From assembly GCA_934661135.1 (NCBI GenBank), contig CAKUJA010000125.1, positions 1 through 5,424 on the forward strand: a stretch of 5,424 nt of DNA, read 5' to 3'. A program made the translations under genes and the position numbers. The notes under the pieces are model-generated. The model was given only the letters and a program-made list of their open reading frames with translations. It searched no databases and was not told the origin of the DNA. The stretch is from an uncultured Oscillospiraceae bacterium (GTDB taxonomy: Bacteria > Bacillota > Clostridia > Oscillospirales > Oscillospiraceae). Of the stretch, positions 5,259 through 5,424 are shown one piece after another. Within the stretch, counting starts at the first letter, position 1. Each line of letters begins with the position of its first letter.

Positions 5259-5312
5259 CTTCTGAGCGACCGCGTCAGAAGAAGCGCGCTGCACCGCACT
5301 TCCGGCTGACGC
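5259..5312. repeat. Overlapping alternative palindromes C
   Basis: Two hairpins compete here. CTTCTGA (5259-5265) pairs with TCAGAAG (5275-5281). Alternatively GCGTCAG (5272-5278) pairs with CTGACGC (5306-5312), with an inner GAAG/CTTC stem. They share 5275-5278 and exclude each other. Together with palindromes A and B, most of 5161-5312 can fold. I see no open frame with a ribosome site here, and no tRNA or recognised RNA family. Confidence 0.45.
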
Positions 5313-5356
5313 CCTTGGATTCCGCGGCGTATGGAATGTCGGAAAAAACGATAGAA

Positions 5357-5384
5357 TTGTAGGGGCGGACGACTCTGTCCGCCC
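5357..5384 (+). repeat. GTAGGGG palindromic repeat, copy 3
   Basis: The plus strand begins TTGTAGGGGCGGACGACTC and ends TGTCCGCCC. The core is a perfect 8-bp hairpin, GGGCGGAC / GTCCGCCC, with loop GACTCT. It is the intact version of the units at 1-19 and 44-70, in inverse orientation, so the copies point outward from the gene cluster in the same sense as the transcripts they follow. The remaining 40 bases to the window edge hold only a small hairpin (CGCAG-AAGT-CTGCG, 5406-5419) and no gene. Confidence 0.65.
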
Positions 5385-5424
5385 GGCAGTAGGCAAAGAT
5401 GGTTTCGCAGAAGTCTGCGGCGAA

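Noticed and set aside
5097..5362. Small open frames of 70-124 codons on both strands in the right-hand end
   Set aside because: They run through the terminator and palindromes, lack ribosome sites and have low-complexity Arg/Ser-rich translations with no recognisable motif.

Overview
The window (5,424 bases, fairly GC-rich coding sequence, AT-rich control regions, strong Shine-Dalgarno sites, rho-independent terminators, a diderm-free type lipoprotein with a long Ser/Thr/Asp/Glu linker) looks like chromosome from a Gram-positive anaerobe of the Clostridia. An Oscillospiraceae/Ruminococcaceae-like gut bacterium is the best guess, supported by the QueT-family gene and by short GTAGGGGCGG palindromic repeats at both ends. 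The taxonomic placement is inference; no marker gene is present.

Layout: (1) 1-108: two copies (one cut by the window edge) of a short palindromic repeat, both on the minus strand. (2) 109-3441, minus strand: a three-gene transcription unit read right to left: guanine deaminase (guaD, 2161-3441), a QueT-family ECF-type substrate-binding membrane protein (1555-2058), and a dihydropyrimidinase/hydantoinase (157-1530), closed by a strong terminator at 109-144. A promoter for the unit is visible at 3489-3518. A second probable promoter lies inside the 102-base guaD-queT gap, where an 8-bp inverted repeat also covers the queT ribosome binding site. (3) 3442-3776: a 335-base divergent control region with one promoter per direction, a small dyad, and a leader for the rightward gene that can fold into hairpins and a possible pseudoknot. 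(4) 3777-5081, plus strand: a BMP/Med-family lipoprotein, the substrate-binding part of a purine or nucleoside ABC importer, followed by a terminator at 5105-5135. (5) 5136-5424: no gene seen; it holds three consecutive long imperfect palindromes and a further copy of the GTAGGGGCGG repeat, here on the plus strand.

How the genes may work together: the lipoprotein would capture a purine or nucleoside outside the cell; guanine deaminase converts guanine to xanthine; the hydantoinase opens cyclic amide rings, either dihydropyrimidines or a ring intermediate of anaerobic purine breakdown, as the E. coli-type guaD/hyuA purine cluster suggests; and the QueT-type subunit would import a purine-like 7-deazaguanine or another base. 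The window therefore reads as a nucleobase uptake and degradation locus. The permease and ATPase partners of both transport proteins are not in the window. The most distinctive points are the placement of a queT-like gene inside a nucleobase-degradation operon, its promoter/sequestering-stem arrangement, and the folded leader of the lipoprotein gene.
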